Assembly: GCF_024679245.1 (NCBI RefSeq)
Contig: NC_090173.1
Coordinates: 56,320,711 to 56,384,710, forward strand
Length of the DNA stretch: 64,000 nt
Origin: Pseudorasbora parva
Lineage: Eukaryota > Chordata > Actinopteri > Cypriniformes > Gobionidae
Direction of reading: 5' to 3'
Under the pieces are notes generated by a model that was given only the letters and a program-made list of their open reading frames with translations, had not been told where the DNA came from and made no database searches. Shown here one piece after another: positions 48,501 to 56,900 of this stretch. A program made the translations under genes and the position numbers. Position 1 is the stretch's first letter. The number at the start of each line of letters is the position of its first letter.

Positions 48501-51500
48501 ACAGGTTGCAATTGCTGCGGTCTTATCAATTTGGGGACGCACCTGTCCATGACCCAAGTGGAAGCCCAGATACCTTACTTCCACCCGCCCAATCGCACAC
48601 TTCTTCGGGTTGGCCGTAAGCCCCGCTCCCCTCAGCGACCTCAAGACCGCCCTGACATGCTGCATATGCCGCTGCCAATCGTGACTGTAAATCACGATAT
48701 CATCCAGATAGGCAGCAGCATATGCGGCATGGGGACGCAAAATCCTGTCCATAAGGCGCTGAAAGGTAGCAGGCGCCCCGAACAACCCGAAAGGAAGCGT
48801 GACAAATTGGTGCAATCCGAACGGCGTGGTGAAAGCTGTCTTTTCCTAGGACAATGGAGACAAGGGGATCTGCCAATAGCCCTTTGTTAAGTCCAGTGTC
48901 GAGTAAAATCGAGCCGTGCCCAACCGATCAAGCAACTCGTCAACTCGCGGCATTGGATATGCGTCGAATTTCGACACAGCGTTCACCTTGCGGTAGTCCA
49001 CACAGAACCTGACCGAGCCGTCTGTCTTGGGGACCAAGACTATCGGGCTCGCCCAGTCACTGTTGGACTCCTCGATTACTCCCATGTCGAGCATTGCGCC
49101 TAATTCCTCCTGAACTACCTTTTTCTTGTGTTCAGGCAGACGATACGGCCGGCTGCGAACTACCACGCCCGGCTCGGTCTCGATATGGTGCTGAATCAAG
49201 TCGGTACGTCCCGGTAGGGGCGAGAACACGTCCGCGAACTCCGCCTGTAATTTCGATAAATCAGTGAGTTGGGACGGCGAGAGGTGATCTCCCCCAGGAG
49301 CCAGCGCGACTGACTGTGCTTTAATACTCGCCTCTGGCCCGAGATCATCCTCTCCCCTGATCACCGTTGCCAACAACACTGATTCCACCTCATTCCATTT
49401 TTTTAGCAGGTTGAGGTGGTATATTTGACGTGCCCCGTTCCTATCGGATCGTATCACTTCATAATCGAGCTCTCCTACCTGTCGTGCGACCTCAAACGGC
49501 CCCTGCCACTTTGACATTAATTTTGAGCTCGACGTAGGGAGTAGAACGAGCACTTTCTCTCCCGGTGTGAATTTGCGTAGTTTTGTACCCCTGTTATATG
49601 ACCGGCTCTGGCGGTCCTGGGCTTGCAACAAATTCTCCCTCGATAGCCGCCCCAAGGTGTGGAGTTTTGTTCGCAAGTCCAGCACATACTGAATTTCGTT
49701 CTTGGCCAAAGAAGGCCCCTCCTCCCAAGTTTCTCGTAGGACGTCCAGCACCCCCCGGGGCTGCCGTCCGTAGAGAAGCTCGAAGGGGGAAAACCCCGTG
49801 GAGGCTTGCGGGACCTCCCGCACAGCAAATAAGAGGGGTTCTAACCACCGATCCCAATTTTTGGCGTCTTCCTGTACGAATTTACGGATCATGGATTTAA
49901 GAGTGCGATTAAATTGTTCGACCAAGCCGTCTGTTTGTGGGTGATAGACGCTTGTTCGAATGGATTTAATGCCCAATAATCCGTACAATTCGCTTAACGT
50001 GCGTGACATAAACGCCGTGCCTTGATCAGTGAGGATTTCCTTCGGAATCCCCACCCGGGAGATTAAACGAAACAGTGCGTCCGCAACACTCTTCGCAGAG
50101 ATGTTGCGGAGAGCCACTGCTTCCGGAAATCGTGTTGCGTAGTCCACGATAACTAGCGCAAAACGATGTCCGCGTGCGGATCGCTCTAATGGCCCGATGA
50201 GGTCCATCGCAATTCTCTCGAAGGGGACCTGCATTAATGGAAGGGGGCGCAATGGCGCTTTTGGGGCGGCCAGTGGATTCACCGACTGCCATTCAGGACA
50301 AGATGCGCACCACCTGCGCACATTGTCATGAATGCCTGGCCAAAAAATTGGGTCATTAAACGATTCAGCGTGGCCCCCTGTCCCAGGTGGCCCGCCATTG
50401 GGTTAGAGTGAGCCGCCTGGAAAAGCATTTCCCGGCGGCTCTTTGGTACTAACAACTGGGTTGTATCTACCTTTGTCTGAGTGTCTTGGGTCACTCGATA
50501 CAACCGATCTTTTATTATGGCAAAATAAGGATAGGAGACAGGCAGGGCAGGTTGGAGAGACTGTCCGTCGATCGATCGGACCTGCTGGAAAGCGTTCTTA
50601 AGGGTGTCGTCCTGGGACTGCTCCAGAGGAAAGTCATCGCGGTCCGAGATAATTAGTCTCTCAATCCCGCTCGGTTCCTCTGGAGTTGTCTCCGAGGGTC
50701 CCGGTTCAGTCTCCCCAAGCTGTACTCGCACCGCCCCCTTCCTTGCCTTTTTCCCCCAAGCGGCATCCGCACACAACGATCCCAATAAAGCCGTAAAGGC
50801 GGGCCAATTCGTCCCCAGAATTAGCGGATGCCGGAGGTGTGGACTAACCGCCACCTCTATACTATGCTTTTGCCCCCGAAATTGTATCGTGACTGGGACA
50901 ACCGGATATTCCACCACATCCCCGTGCACACACCGCACCTTAACCATGCGGCTTGTATCCAATGCCCCAGGCTGCATCAGGCTTTGATGGATCGAGGTTT
51001 GGTTACATCCTGAATCCACCAAGGCCTGATATGTACCCCCCTTGATACTTACAGGAATTTGGAACTCTCCTGCTTGATCGGGGGTGGTCCGCTGGACGTC
51101 CGGGATCCGGATCATTGTCCCGATGTCCATCATCGGACATCGGTCCACAAAATGATCCGGATCACCGCACCGCCAGCAGGCCAGCCCAGGCCTACCTGCC
51201 GCCCCTGCGGCGGGGAGTGGGTTGGACAATGAGCGCGGGGAGGGCGCGGAACCAGAGCCACTATCACCCCCCATCCCCAGCAGCCCCGCCCCCCTGGGCG
51301 GAGCCCGCGAACTCCCGAGCGGTCCAGGGCCCATCCCACCCCGGCCTCTGGGGGAAATCCGAGGAGGGCCCGGAGGGCGGGACCTAGGGAGAGGGATAGG
51401 AGGAGAGGGAGACACAGAGGGGGGAGAGAGAGAGCGAGAGGTTAGAAGGGGTGCGCCGACCCCCGGGCACGCCACCAGGTGGTCCTCCGCCAGGTGGATG

Positions 51501-52807
51501 GCCGTCTCCAGCGACGTGGGCCGGTGGCACTGGACCCACTCGGCAGTTTTCCTTGGGAGCCGAGCGATGAACTGTTCCAGTACCACCAGATCGACGATGT
51601 GGTCCACGTCGCTTCCGCCGGCCAGGAGCCATCTGCGGCATGAGTCCCGGAGCTGTTGGGCCATCGCGAAGGGTCGGCCGGCCTCCCCCCACTCCAGGGA
51701 GCGGAACCTCTGTCGGTGTTGCTCCGGGGAGCGGCCGACCCGCTGGAGGATGGCCTTCTTTAGGTCATCGTAGTCCAGGAGGTTCGCCACCGGTAGCTGT
51801 TGTGCAGCCGCCTGGGCCTCGCCTGTCAGTAGTGGTATCAGGCGCACCGGCCACTGTGCCCGGGGCCACCCGCAAGCCTCCGCGGCCTTTTGAAAGAGGT
51901 CAATGAATGCCTCTGGGTCATCCTGTGGCCCCATTTTGTGCAGGGGCACGTGGACCGGTGCGCTGGCGAGCCCGGCGGCTTCGGTGCGACCCTCCCGGTC
52001 GATCCAGCTCCGGAACTTCTCGCGGTCCTCTTGCTGGCCTCGGACAATGGCCTCGAAGCGGCGCTCCTGGTCTGCCCGAAGGTCCAGCATGGCTTGGTGT
52101 TGGTCCTGATGGAGGACCGCGAGGGATGTAATAATGTCCGCAAATGGCGAGGCGGAGGGCGTCTGCATGGCGGCGGCGCTGTCCTACTTCCTCCCGGGTT
52201 TCGGCACCAATGTAACAAAGTTCGTAATGTGAGGAAGGAAGAGGACACGGGGGTCGGCTGGACGGTTGATGCTCTTTTATTTATAAACTCAATGTTCAAA
52301 GCACACTTAGTAGTGTGGAGATTCTTTCCAACTCAAAACACTCGCGATCACTTCCGGGTCGGCACTTCCGGCTTCCGGTTTCTCAGACTGTGTTCGGGCC
52401 TCAACCGTCCGTCTCTCTCTCTCCCTGGTCTCTGGTTCCACCGAGGTTTTATACCCTCTCCGCGCTCATTACTGGAACAAGAGACAGGTGTTATTAATCT
52501 GCGTCCAACCCACTCACTTACCGCTCGTCCCGCGGCTCTCTCTCCCGCTGCAGACCTCGCTGAACCACGCCCCCCTTGCCACAGCTATATTTGTAATGTA
52601 TAATTAATCACATTTCCAAATATTTACTAACTTCTTGTTGTTTTAGATGCTGTGAATGCTGATAAAAAGAGGCATCAGAGTTTATCTTTGCTGGGACGGT
52701 GCAAAACTGGCTCTGTTACGCCCCTGAAAGGCTTCGGGGCATTGCTCATGGTGGAACCCCCTGAGTTTGGAGTATTTTTCTTTCTTCTACCTTCTTTCTT
52801 TCAGTAG
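45588..52807 (+). CDS. Candidate two-exon small protein, 57 residues
   Basis: Exon 1 coding bases 45588-45600 (ATG TTT TTT AGA G) end at a strong donor, GTAAGTAG. Exon 2 starts at 52647 after TTGTTTTAG in the matching phase and stays open to TAG at 52805. Upstream there are CCAAT-type boxes (CAATCCAATCCAG, CACCAATCAG) and no TATA. Downstream, AATAAA is at 52971-52976. The predicted protein includes LSLLGRCKTGSVTPLKGF and matches no family I know. Its intron now contains a gypsy element. It may be a host gene fragment captured by the surrounding element. Evidence is splice-site and phase agreement only. Confidence 0.35.
45980..46290. repeat. Two adjacent long inverted repeats
   Basis: GATTCATCTGTGCGTGC at about 45985 pairs with GCACGCACAGATGAATC near 46058. 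A second pair, with arms of about 50 bases, joins 46142-46185 (CACAGCTGAAGCAGA) and 46245-46290 (TCTGCTTCAGCTGT). Likely foldback elements with no coding content. Confidence 0.65.
46340..47105. mobile_element. Non-autonomous TIR element
   Basis: The ends read CTGCGTCCCAATTCGC and, inverted, CTGCGTCCCAATTCGC, with partly palindromic subterminal text (GGATGGATAGTATGCG). No target duplication is clear and no transposase is present. Confidence 0.7.
47504..47876 (-). repeat. 3-prime LTR of the SCAN-gag gypsy
   Basis: Runs from TGTAACTAAGTTCG to CTTGCCACA. It differs from the other LTR at three positions (T/A near 47510, A/C near 47694, A/G near 47840). TTTATTTATAAACTC gives AATAAA and TATAAATA on the minus strand. 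Confidence 0.92.
47641..48132 (-). pseudogene. RNase H C-terminal part, shifted frame
   Basis: After a one-base loss near 48070 the reading continues as REFTLWSDHAPLQWL then VVHRPGAQMAVADFLSR, the conserved end of gypsy RNase H. It then runs on into Gly-rich codons and the LTR. The real end is probably just after FLSRNGGG. Confidence 0.75.
48027..48845 (-). pseudogene. RT palm/thumb and RNase H N-terminal part
   Basis: FVTLPFGLFGAPATFQRLMD, the catalytic AAYLDDIVIYS, RQFLGLAGYYRRFIPNYS and LLQTDASDRGLGAVLAQ are all present, so the polymerase active site is intact. The frame is separated from the upstream RT by one stop codon near 48848 and shifts near 48070. Confidence 0.85.
48846..50321 (-). 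pseudogene. Integrase followed by RT N-terminal domain
   Basis: The integrase comes first: zinc-finger CX2C (CASC), core IAMDLIGPL, ILTDQGTAF and YHPQTDGLVEQFNRTLK with all three acidic residues. The C-terminal domain reads GEKVLVLLPT then KWQGPFEV. RT begins at PGRTDLIQHHIETEPG and shows VIEESNSDWASPIVLVPK, RFCVDYRKVN and STLDLTKGYWQIPL. It ends at a stop (TAG) near 48848. The integrase-before-RT order in one frame is direct from the sequence. Confidence 0.88.
50279..52168 (-). CDS. SCAN-like Gag with zinc knuckle and protease
   Basis: A 629-codon frame with ATG at 52168. A short coiled region spans about residues 15-60. A SCAN-like capsid segment lies at about 130-232 (SPEQHRQRFRSLEW, LRDSCRRWL, LVVLEQFIARLPRKTAEWV, ETAIHLAEDHL). 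A Pro/Arg-rich linker follows, then knuckle CWRCGDPDHFVDRC and a protease with QALVDSGCNQTSIH (DSG). The end carries the first part of the integrase zinc finger (HSNPMAGHLGQGATLNRL), where a one-base shift near 50340 stops it. Vertebrate SCAN domains are considered to derive from this gypsy group. Confidence 0.88.
   Translation of the reverse strand: MQTPSASPFADIITSLAVLHQDQHQAMLDLRADQERRFEAIVRGQQEDREKFRSWIDREGRTEAAGLASAPVHVPLHKMGPQDDPEAFIDLFQKAAEACGWPRAQWPVRLIPLLTGEAQAAAQQLPVANLLDYDDLKKAILQRVGRSPEQHRQRFRSLEWGEAGRPFAMAQQLRDSCRRWLLAGGSDVDHIVDLVVLEQFIARLPRKTAEWVQCHRPTSLETAIHLAEDHLVACPGVGAPLLTSRSLSPPSVSPSPPIPLPRSRPPGPPRISPRGRGGMGPGPLGSSRAPPRGAGLLGMGGDSGSGSAPSPRSLSNPLPAAGAAGRPGLACWRCGDPDHFVDRCPMMDIGTMIRIPDVQRTTPDQAGEFQIPVSIKGGTYQALVDSGCNQTSIHQSLMQPGALDTSRMVKVRCVHGDVVEYPVVPVTIQFRGQKHSIEVAVSPHLRHPLILGTNWPAFTALLGSLCADAAWGKKARKGAVRVQLGETEPGPSETTPEEPSGIERLIISDRDDFPLEQSQDDTLKNAFQQVRSIDGQSLQPALPVSYPYFAIIKDRLYRVTQDTQTKVDTTQLLVPKSRREMLFQAAHSNPMAGHLGQGATLNRLMTQFFGQAFMTMCAGGAHLVLNGSR
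52192..52209 (-). other. Primer-binding site, tRNA-Phe
   Basis: On the minus strand TGGTGCCGAAACCCGGGA begins two bases from the 5-prime LTR. It is complementary over 18 bases to the 3-prime end of vertebrate tRNA-Phe. Confidence 0.85.
52211..52583 (-). repeat. 5-prime LTR of the SCAN-gag gypsy
   Basis: Runs from TGTAACAAAGTTCG to CTTGCCACA, the upstream LTR for minus-strand transcription. Same length as its partner, with three base differences. Confidence 0.92.
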
Positions 52808-52970
52808 TACTGTCATTTCTGTATTTATTGGCAAGTTTACATTTGTATTTACTTCCATTTTGCAGATGCACGTTGTCATGTTTTTCCTGGCTCTTCTCAT
52901 TTGTGTCATAAATTCAGATGTAATTGTTTTAAGTCAATGTGAGATTTCCTGTTGTAACTGTGGGGGCATA

Positions 52971-52976
52971 AATAAA
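52971..52976 (+). promoter_or_regulatory. Candidate polyadenylation signal
   Basis: AATAAA about 165 bases after the stop of the candidate two-exon small protein, followed by a TG-rich stretch. Confidence 0.45.
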
Positions 52977-53139
52977 GACATTTGCATCTAAAATGAAGGA
53001 TGTTGTTTACTTTGAGTGACTTTTTTGATGCAAAATCATATCGACTGCAGCCACACATGGTCTCTGATTAAAATGAATAAAATAAAGAGACAAATGAACT
53101 GGCATAGAATCCTGCTGTACATAAAGCAAGATTGATCTA

Positions 53140-53460
53140 TTTTTCATTGTTGAAATAACATTATTTCACGATGCAAACCTGATGAAAAATCAATGTTATA
53201 TTTCAATATTGATTCAATGATATTTTGATTGATGCATTAACATTGATTCAACATTGATTCACTTAAATAAGTGGTTTAATTTTAGTTGTTAAACTATTGA
53301 TTTTAAGCCCATCTTGATCTATTTTTCATCGTTGAAATAACATTATTTCAGGGTGCAAACCTGATGAAAAATCAACAGTCTCAACATTGACATCTCAATT
53401 GATTCAATGATATTTTAGTTGATGCATTAACATTGATTCAACGCTGATTCACTGTTTGTC
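53140..53460. repeat. Subterminal repeats, right
   Basis: Two blocks of about 180 bases share TTGATCTATTTTTCAT, GTTGAAATAACATTATTTCA, GCAAACCTGATGAAAAATCA and GATGCATTAACATTGATTCA. They end at the terminus TGCTATCTGGG. Confidence 0.75.
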
Positions 53461-54216
53461 TGCTATCTGGGGAATGACCTGTCTCAAACTCCATATACAT
53501 GTGGACAAGTTTTCATACACATATTGGGATGTAGTTGGGCTCCTGCTTGATGGTCAGTCTGCTGAACTGGCACTGGGCACACTGCAAAACCTAATGTTCA
53601 GAAATAAGCAAGAAGTTAATTCCAAAACTTAATCCATTTGTATGTCAAACAGCAAAGTTAAAAGGGAACAATTTAGTATTTACCCATTTATCAATGTCCA
53701 CCCCCCTTCCAGGCCAGTAAAACCTTGCTGAAATGGCCAGCTTTGTCTTCTCCATTCCACAGTGTGCTCCATAGGGGCTGGCGTGGAATTCGGAGAATAT
53801 TTGGTTGGCCTCTTTTTGTCCAGCGACCACTTTTCGTCTTACATTTTTGGAGGAAATGTGGAAAAGTTGGCCATCTAATGAAATAACTTTGTTGTTAGTA
53901 AAATCTAAACAGGTAACCTGCAAGGAGGTTTTGAAGGCCCAATGGAAGAATGAGGCTCAATTAAACTGAAATTAAACAACATGTTATTTTTAAACGTTTT
54001 AGTTGCTAGCAAGTCCATTGTATGTATAGTTCATTGACAATTATTTACTTTTTGACTTTACCAAGTCTTGGTGTATCACTATACTTCTGCAATGTGTGGA
54101 GGAATTATCATTTATTTTGAGTATTTAGAATTTTGCTTACTATCAACTTGAAAATTGTAGCAACGTCTCCGGATAACATATTTATGCTCTTTTTTTATGC
54201 CAAACGGATATATGCC

Positions 54217-54595
54217 TGTCACATGCATGTCCTGTCTTGTGTGCACTTGTGGGTTTTGTTATGTTGAGCATGTGCTCGTGTCCCTGTCAGTTCCCTCCCC
54301 CTTGTTATCTGATTATTGGTTTATTTGCCCCACCTGTTCTCCCTCATTATCTGCCTTGTTTGTTCCCCTTATAGTCTCCTTGTGTTCGTCAGTCTGTGTT
54401 GGATCCCTGTGTAATGTCTGCGTCTCCCGTCCTCCCCGTGATTCTGTTGGTTTGTTTAAGTTTATATTTTATTATTCTATTATGTGTTTTTCCCCCTCGT
54501 GGGTTGTTGTTTTGAGTTTGTTTTATTTTGCAAATAAATCATCCTTCTCCTGCACTTGAGTCCTCGCACCATTTTCACTTGTCTGTGACGTGACA
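54217..54595 (+). repeat. 5-prime LTR
   Basis: Runs from TGTCACATGCATGTCC to CTGTGACGTGACA. CAAATAAATCA near 54531 supplies an AATAAA signal. Confidence 0.9.
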
Positions 54596-54611
54596 GAAGG
54601 ATCCAACCGAT

Positions 54612-56471
54612 ATGAGGACTCAGCGGAGAAAGAGGTCACCGCAATCCCCTCCCTCTGCTATCTCCTGTCCCCTCTGGGACCGTATAGTCCAGTTTAGCTC
54701 CCTTAGAGCTATGCGGCAACAAGGAACTGATCTGAGGGAATTTGCACAGGAGTTTAAGAGGGCTGCAGAGGGACTGGGATACAGAGATGAGACTCTTAAG
54801 GAGCTCTTCAATTATGCCCTCGACAAACCATTCGATTGGACTGTAATGAGGGCACTGGAGGGGGCAACATTCGAGGTGACTGTGAATTATTTCATTGGAC
54901 AGCGGAGGAGGGTCCCTCTCCGGAGTCCGGTGGTACCTGTGGATCCACTTCCGGTGGACCCTGTGCCGGTGGTCCCGGTGCCGGTGGATCGTGTTCCGGT
55001 GGTCCCAGTGCCGGTGGATCGTATTCCGGTGGTCCCAGTGCCGGTGGATTGTGTTCCGGTGGTCCCTGTGCCGGTGGATTGTGTTCCGGTGGTCCCTGTG
55101 CCGGTGGATCGTGTTCCGGTGGTCCCTGTGCCGGTGGACTCCGTTCCGGTGGTCCCGAGTCCGGAAACGGCCTGGAGGGCTGTGATGGGATGCTTTGTGG
55201 TGGCAGTCCTGCATGCGTGGAAGGAGCACAGGGCTTTATCCGAAGCCCCGGAGGCAGTTCCGGTTGTCCCAGTTCCGGTGGATCGTGTGCCGGTGGTCTC
55301 AGTTCCGGCGGATCGTGTTCCGGTGGTCCCTGTGCCGGTGGATCGTGTTCCGGTGGTCCCTGTGCCGGTGGATCGTGTTCCGGTGGTCCCAGTTCCGGCG
55401 GATCATGTTCCGGTGGTCCCTATGCCAGCAGATCGTATTCCGGTGGTCCCAGTGCCGGTGGATACTGCTGGACTGGAGAAGTTTCCCCAACGCCCTGCCT
55501 GCGCCGCTGAGGCGCCCTGCTCTCCCTGCGCCACTGAGGCGCCCTGCTCTCCCTGCGCCACTGAGGCGCCCTGCTCTCCCTGCGCCGCTGAGGCGCCCTG
55601 CTCTCCCTGCGCCGCTGAGGCGCCCTGCTCTCCGTGCGCCGCTGAGGCGCCCTGCTCTCCGTGCGCCGCTGAGGCGCCCTGCTCTCCGTGCGCCGCTGAG
55701 GCGCCCTGCTCTCCGTGCGCCGCTGAGGCGCCCTGCTCTCCGTGCTCTCCGTGCGCCGCTGAGGCGCCCTGCTCTCCGTGCGCCGCTGAGGCGCCCTGCT
55801 CTCCGTGCGCCGCTGAGGCGCCCTGCTCTCCGTGCGCCGCTGAGGCGTCCTGCTCTCCGTGCGCCGCTGAGGCGTCCTGCTCTCCGTGCGCCGCTGAGGC
55901 GTCCTGCTCTCACCGCGCCTCCCTGGCGCCCCCTGCACTCACCGCGCCTCTCTGGCGCCCTGCTCTCACCGCGCCTCCCTGGCGCCCTGCTCTACCCGCA
56001 CTGCCCTGGCTGCCTGAACTCTATGGGCCGCCCCGGCCGCTTGAACTTGGTGGGCCTCCCGAACTCGGTGGGCCGCCCTGGCCATTCGAACTTTGTGGGC
56101 CACCATGGCCTCCTGAACTTTTTGTTTTCCTCGTTCCTCCCTTGTTTACCCCTCCCTTGTCTGTACCTTCTTTGTCTGTCCCTCCCGTGCCCCCCTGGTC
56201 TGTCCCTCCCGTGCCCCCCTGGTCTGTCCCTCCCGTCCCTCCTTGGTCTGTCCCTCCCGTCCCTCCTTGGTCTGTCCCTCCCGTCCCTCCCTGGTCTGTC
56301 CCTCCCGTCCCTCCCTGGTCTGTCCCTCCCGTCCCTCCCTGGTCTGTCCCTCCTGTCCCTCCCTGGTCTGTCCCCCCTGTCCCTCCCTGGTCTGTCCCTC
56401 CCGTCCCGCCCGGGTCTGTCCCTCCCGTCCCTAGTGGAGCGTCTGGTAGCCGCTCCTTAAGGAGGGGGTAA
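54612..56471 (+). CDS. Gag-like protein with three kinds of tandem repeat, 619 residues
   Basis: The first 100 residues look like a retrotransposon Gag fragment (GTDLREFAQEFKRAAEGLGY, then ELFNYALDKPFDW). The rest is repeats: about residues 110-290 VPVVPVPVDR in 10-residue units (30 bp); about 300-435 CSPCAAEAP in 9-residue units (27 bp); about 515-610 VPPVPPWS in 8-residue units (24 bp). A region of AGC-to-CCG substitutions separates a middle stretch around 55195-55260. Cys-Pro-rich and Pro-Val-rich content suggests an extended, possibly disulphide-linked protein. The stop TAA is directly before the 3-prime LTR. Function unknown. Confidence 0.75.
   Translation: MRTQRRKRSPQSPPSAISCPLWDRIVQFSSLRAMRQQGTDLREFAQEFKRAAEGLGYRDETLKELFNYALDKPFDWTVMRALEGATFEVTVNYFIGQRRRVPLRSPVVPVDPLPVDPVPVVPVPVDRVPVVPVPVDRIPVVPVPVDCVPVVPVPVDCVPVVPVPVDRVPVVPVPVDSVPVVPSPETAWRAVMGCFVVAVLHAWKEHRALSEAPEAVPVVPVPVDRVPVVSVPADRVPVVPVPVDRVPVVPVPVDRVPVVPVPADHVPVVPMPADRIPVVPVPVDTAGLEKFPQRPACAAEAPCSPCATEAPCSPCATEAPCSPCAAEAPCSPCAAEAPCSPCAAEAPCSPCAAEAPCSPCAAEAPCSPCAAEAPCSPCSPCAAEAPCSPCAAEAPCSPCAAEAPCSPCAAEASCSPCAAEASCSPCAAEASCSHRASLAPPALTAPLWRPALTAPPWRPALPALPWLPELYGPPRPLELGGPPELGGPPWPFELCGPPWPPELFVFLVPPLFTPPLSVPSLSVPPVPPWSVPPVPPWSVPPVPPWSVPPVPPWSVPPVPPWSVPPVPPWSVPPVPPWSVPPVPPWSVPPVPPWSVPPVPPGSVPPVPSGASGSRSLRRG
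54930..55470 (+). repeat. 30-bp coding minisatellite
   Basis: Units like GTGCCGGTGGATCGTGTTCC followed by GGTGGTCCCA repeat about 15 times. Runs lie at about 54950-55155 and 55255-55460, separated by unique sequence near 55160-55255. Confidence 0.9.
55495..55910 (+). repeat. 27-bp coding minisatellite
   Basis: GCCCTGCTCTCCCTGCGCCG plus CTGAGGC is repeated about 15 times, with CTC/CCG variation at one position and GTC replacing GCC in the last three units. Confidence 0.92.
56175..56440 (+). repeat. 24-bp coding minisatellite
   Basis: TGGTCTGTCCCTCCCGTCCC plus TCCC is repeated about 11 times. Confidence 0.9.
56458..56470 (+). other. Polypurine tract
   Basis: AAGGAGGGGGTAA lies immediately before the 3-prime LTR on the plus strand and overlaps the stop codon of the repeat-rich protein. 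Confidence 0.8.
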
Positions 56472-56850
56472 TGTCACATGCATGTCCTGTCTTGTGTGCA
56501 CTTGTGGGTTTTGTTATGTTGAGCATGTGCTCGTGTCCCTGTCAGTTCCCTCCCCCTTGTTATCTGATTATTGGTTTATTTGCCCCACCTGTTCTCCCTC
56601 ATTATCTGCCTTGTTTGTTCCCCTTATAATCTCCTTGTGTTCGTCAGTCTGTGTTGGATCCCTGTGTAATGTCTGCGTCTCCCGTCCTCCCCGTGATTCT
56701 GTTGGTTTGTTTAAGTTTATATTTTATTATTCTATTATGTGTTTTTCCCCCTCGTGGGTTGTTGTTTTGAGTTTGTTTTATTTTGCAAATAAATCATCCT
56801 TCTCCTGCACTTGAGTCCTCGCACCATTTTCACTTGTCTGTGACGTGACA
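56472..56850 (+). repeat. 3-prime LTR
   Basis: 379 bases like 54217-54595, with one visible difference (TTATAATCTCC here, TTATAGTCTCC in the 5-prime LTR). Confidence 0.9.
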
Positions 56851-56900
56851 ATGCCTTGAGTTTTATAATTACTGATCTCCTCATACATTTTTGGATCCAT

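Larger units (their letters stand above)
47504..52583 (-). mobile_element. Ty3/gypsy element with SCAN-like gag and IN-before-RT order
   Basis: Two 373-bp LTRs (three differences by eye), a 5-bp duplication GCTAT (47499-47503 and 52584-52588), a tRNA-Phe primer site and gag-pol on the minus strand. Domain order is Gag, protease, integrase, RT, RNase H, the inverted order known for Gmr1-like gypsy elements. Two frameshifts and one stop break pol, so this copy is nearly intact but not functional. Confidence 0.92.
44710..53471. mobile_element. Region bounded by CCCAGATAGCA inverted termini
   Basis: CCCAGATAGCA at 44710-44720 pairs with TGCTATCTGGG at 53461-53471. Both ends have subterminal arrays of TTGAATCAATGTTGA-like words (44727-44940 and 53140-53460). 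The span holds a possible two-exon transcription unit, inverted-repeat elements and a 5.1-kb gypsy element. Without the gypsy the element would be about 3.7 kb. No target duplication or transposase is evident, so pairing of the two ends is inferred. Confidence 0.5.
54217..56850 (+). mobile_element. Young non-autonomous LTR element encoding a repeat-rich protein
   Basis: LTRs of 379 bp with one visible difference, a 5-bp duplication ATGCC (54212-54216 and 56851-56855), a polypurine tract, and one gag-like frame filling the interior. There is no protease, polymerase or integrase. No standard TGG primer site follows the 5-prime LTR: the interior begins GAAGGATCCAACC. Confidence 0.9.
53513..56900 (-). 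pseudogene. Integrase zinc-finger gene (GIN-like), three exons, exon 1 split
   Basis: Exon 3 is 53513-53581, exon 2 is 53684-53917, and exon 1 is 54148-54216 plus 56851-56900, with ATG at 56898-56900. All introns are phase 0, with acceptors CTTGCAG and TTTTGCAG and donors GTAAAT and a weak GTTGAT. The H2C2 zinc finger of gypsy/Ginger integrases is split over exons: FHASPYGAHCG gives the histidines in exon 2, and CAQC opens exon 3, which then stops. No integrase core follows, so the product would be about 138 residues. A young LTR element sits in exon 1 and duplicates ATGCC. Apart from that insertion no stop or frameshift is seen. It resembles the domesticated GIN family, but could be a decayed transposon. 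Confidence 0.65.

Noticed and set aside
51222..52131. Long plus-strand frames across the gypsy gag region
   Set aside because: GC-rich antisense shadows of the SCAN-like Gag-protease frame.
54836..56460. Large open frames in the other two plus frames and on the minus strand
   Set aside because: They arise because repeat units are multiples of three bases. Only the first frame has a Gag-like start, an ATG just after the LTR and a stop at the polypurine tract.
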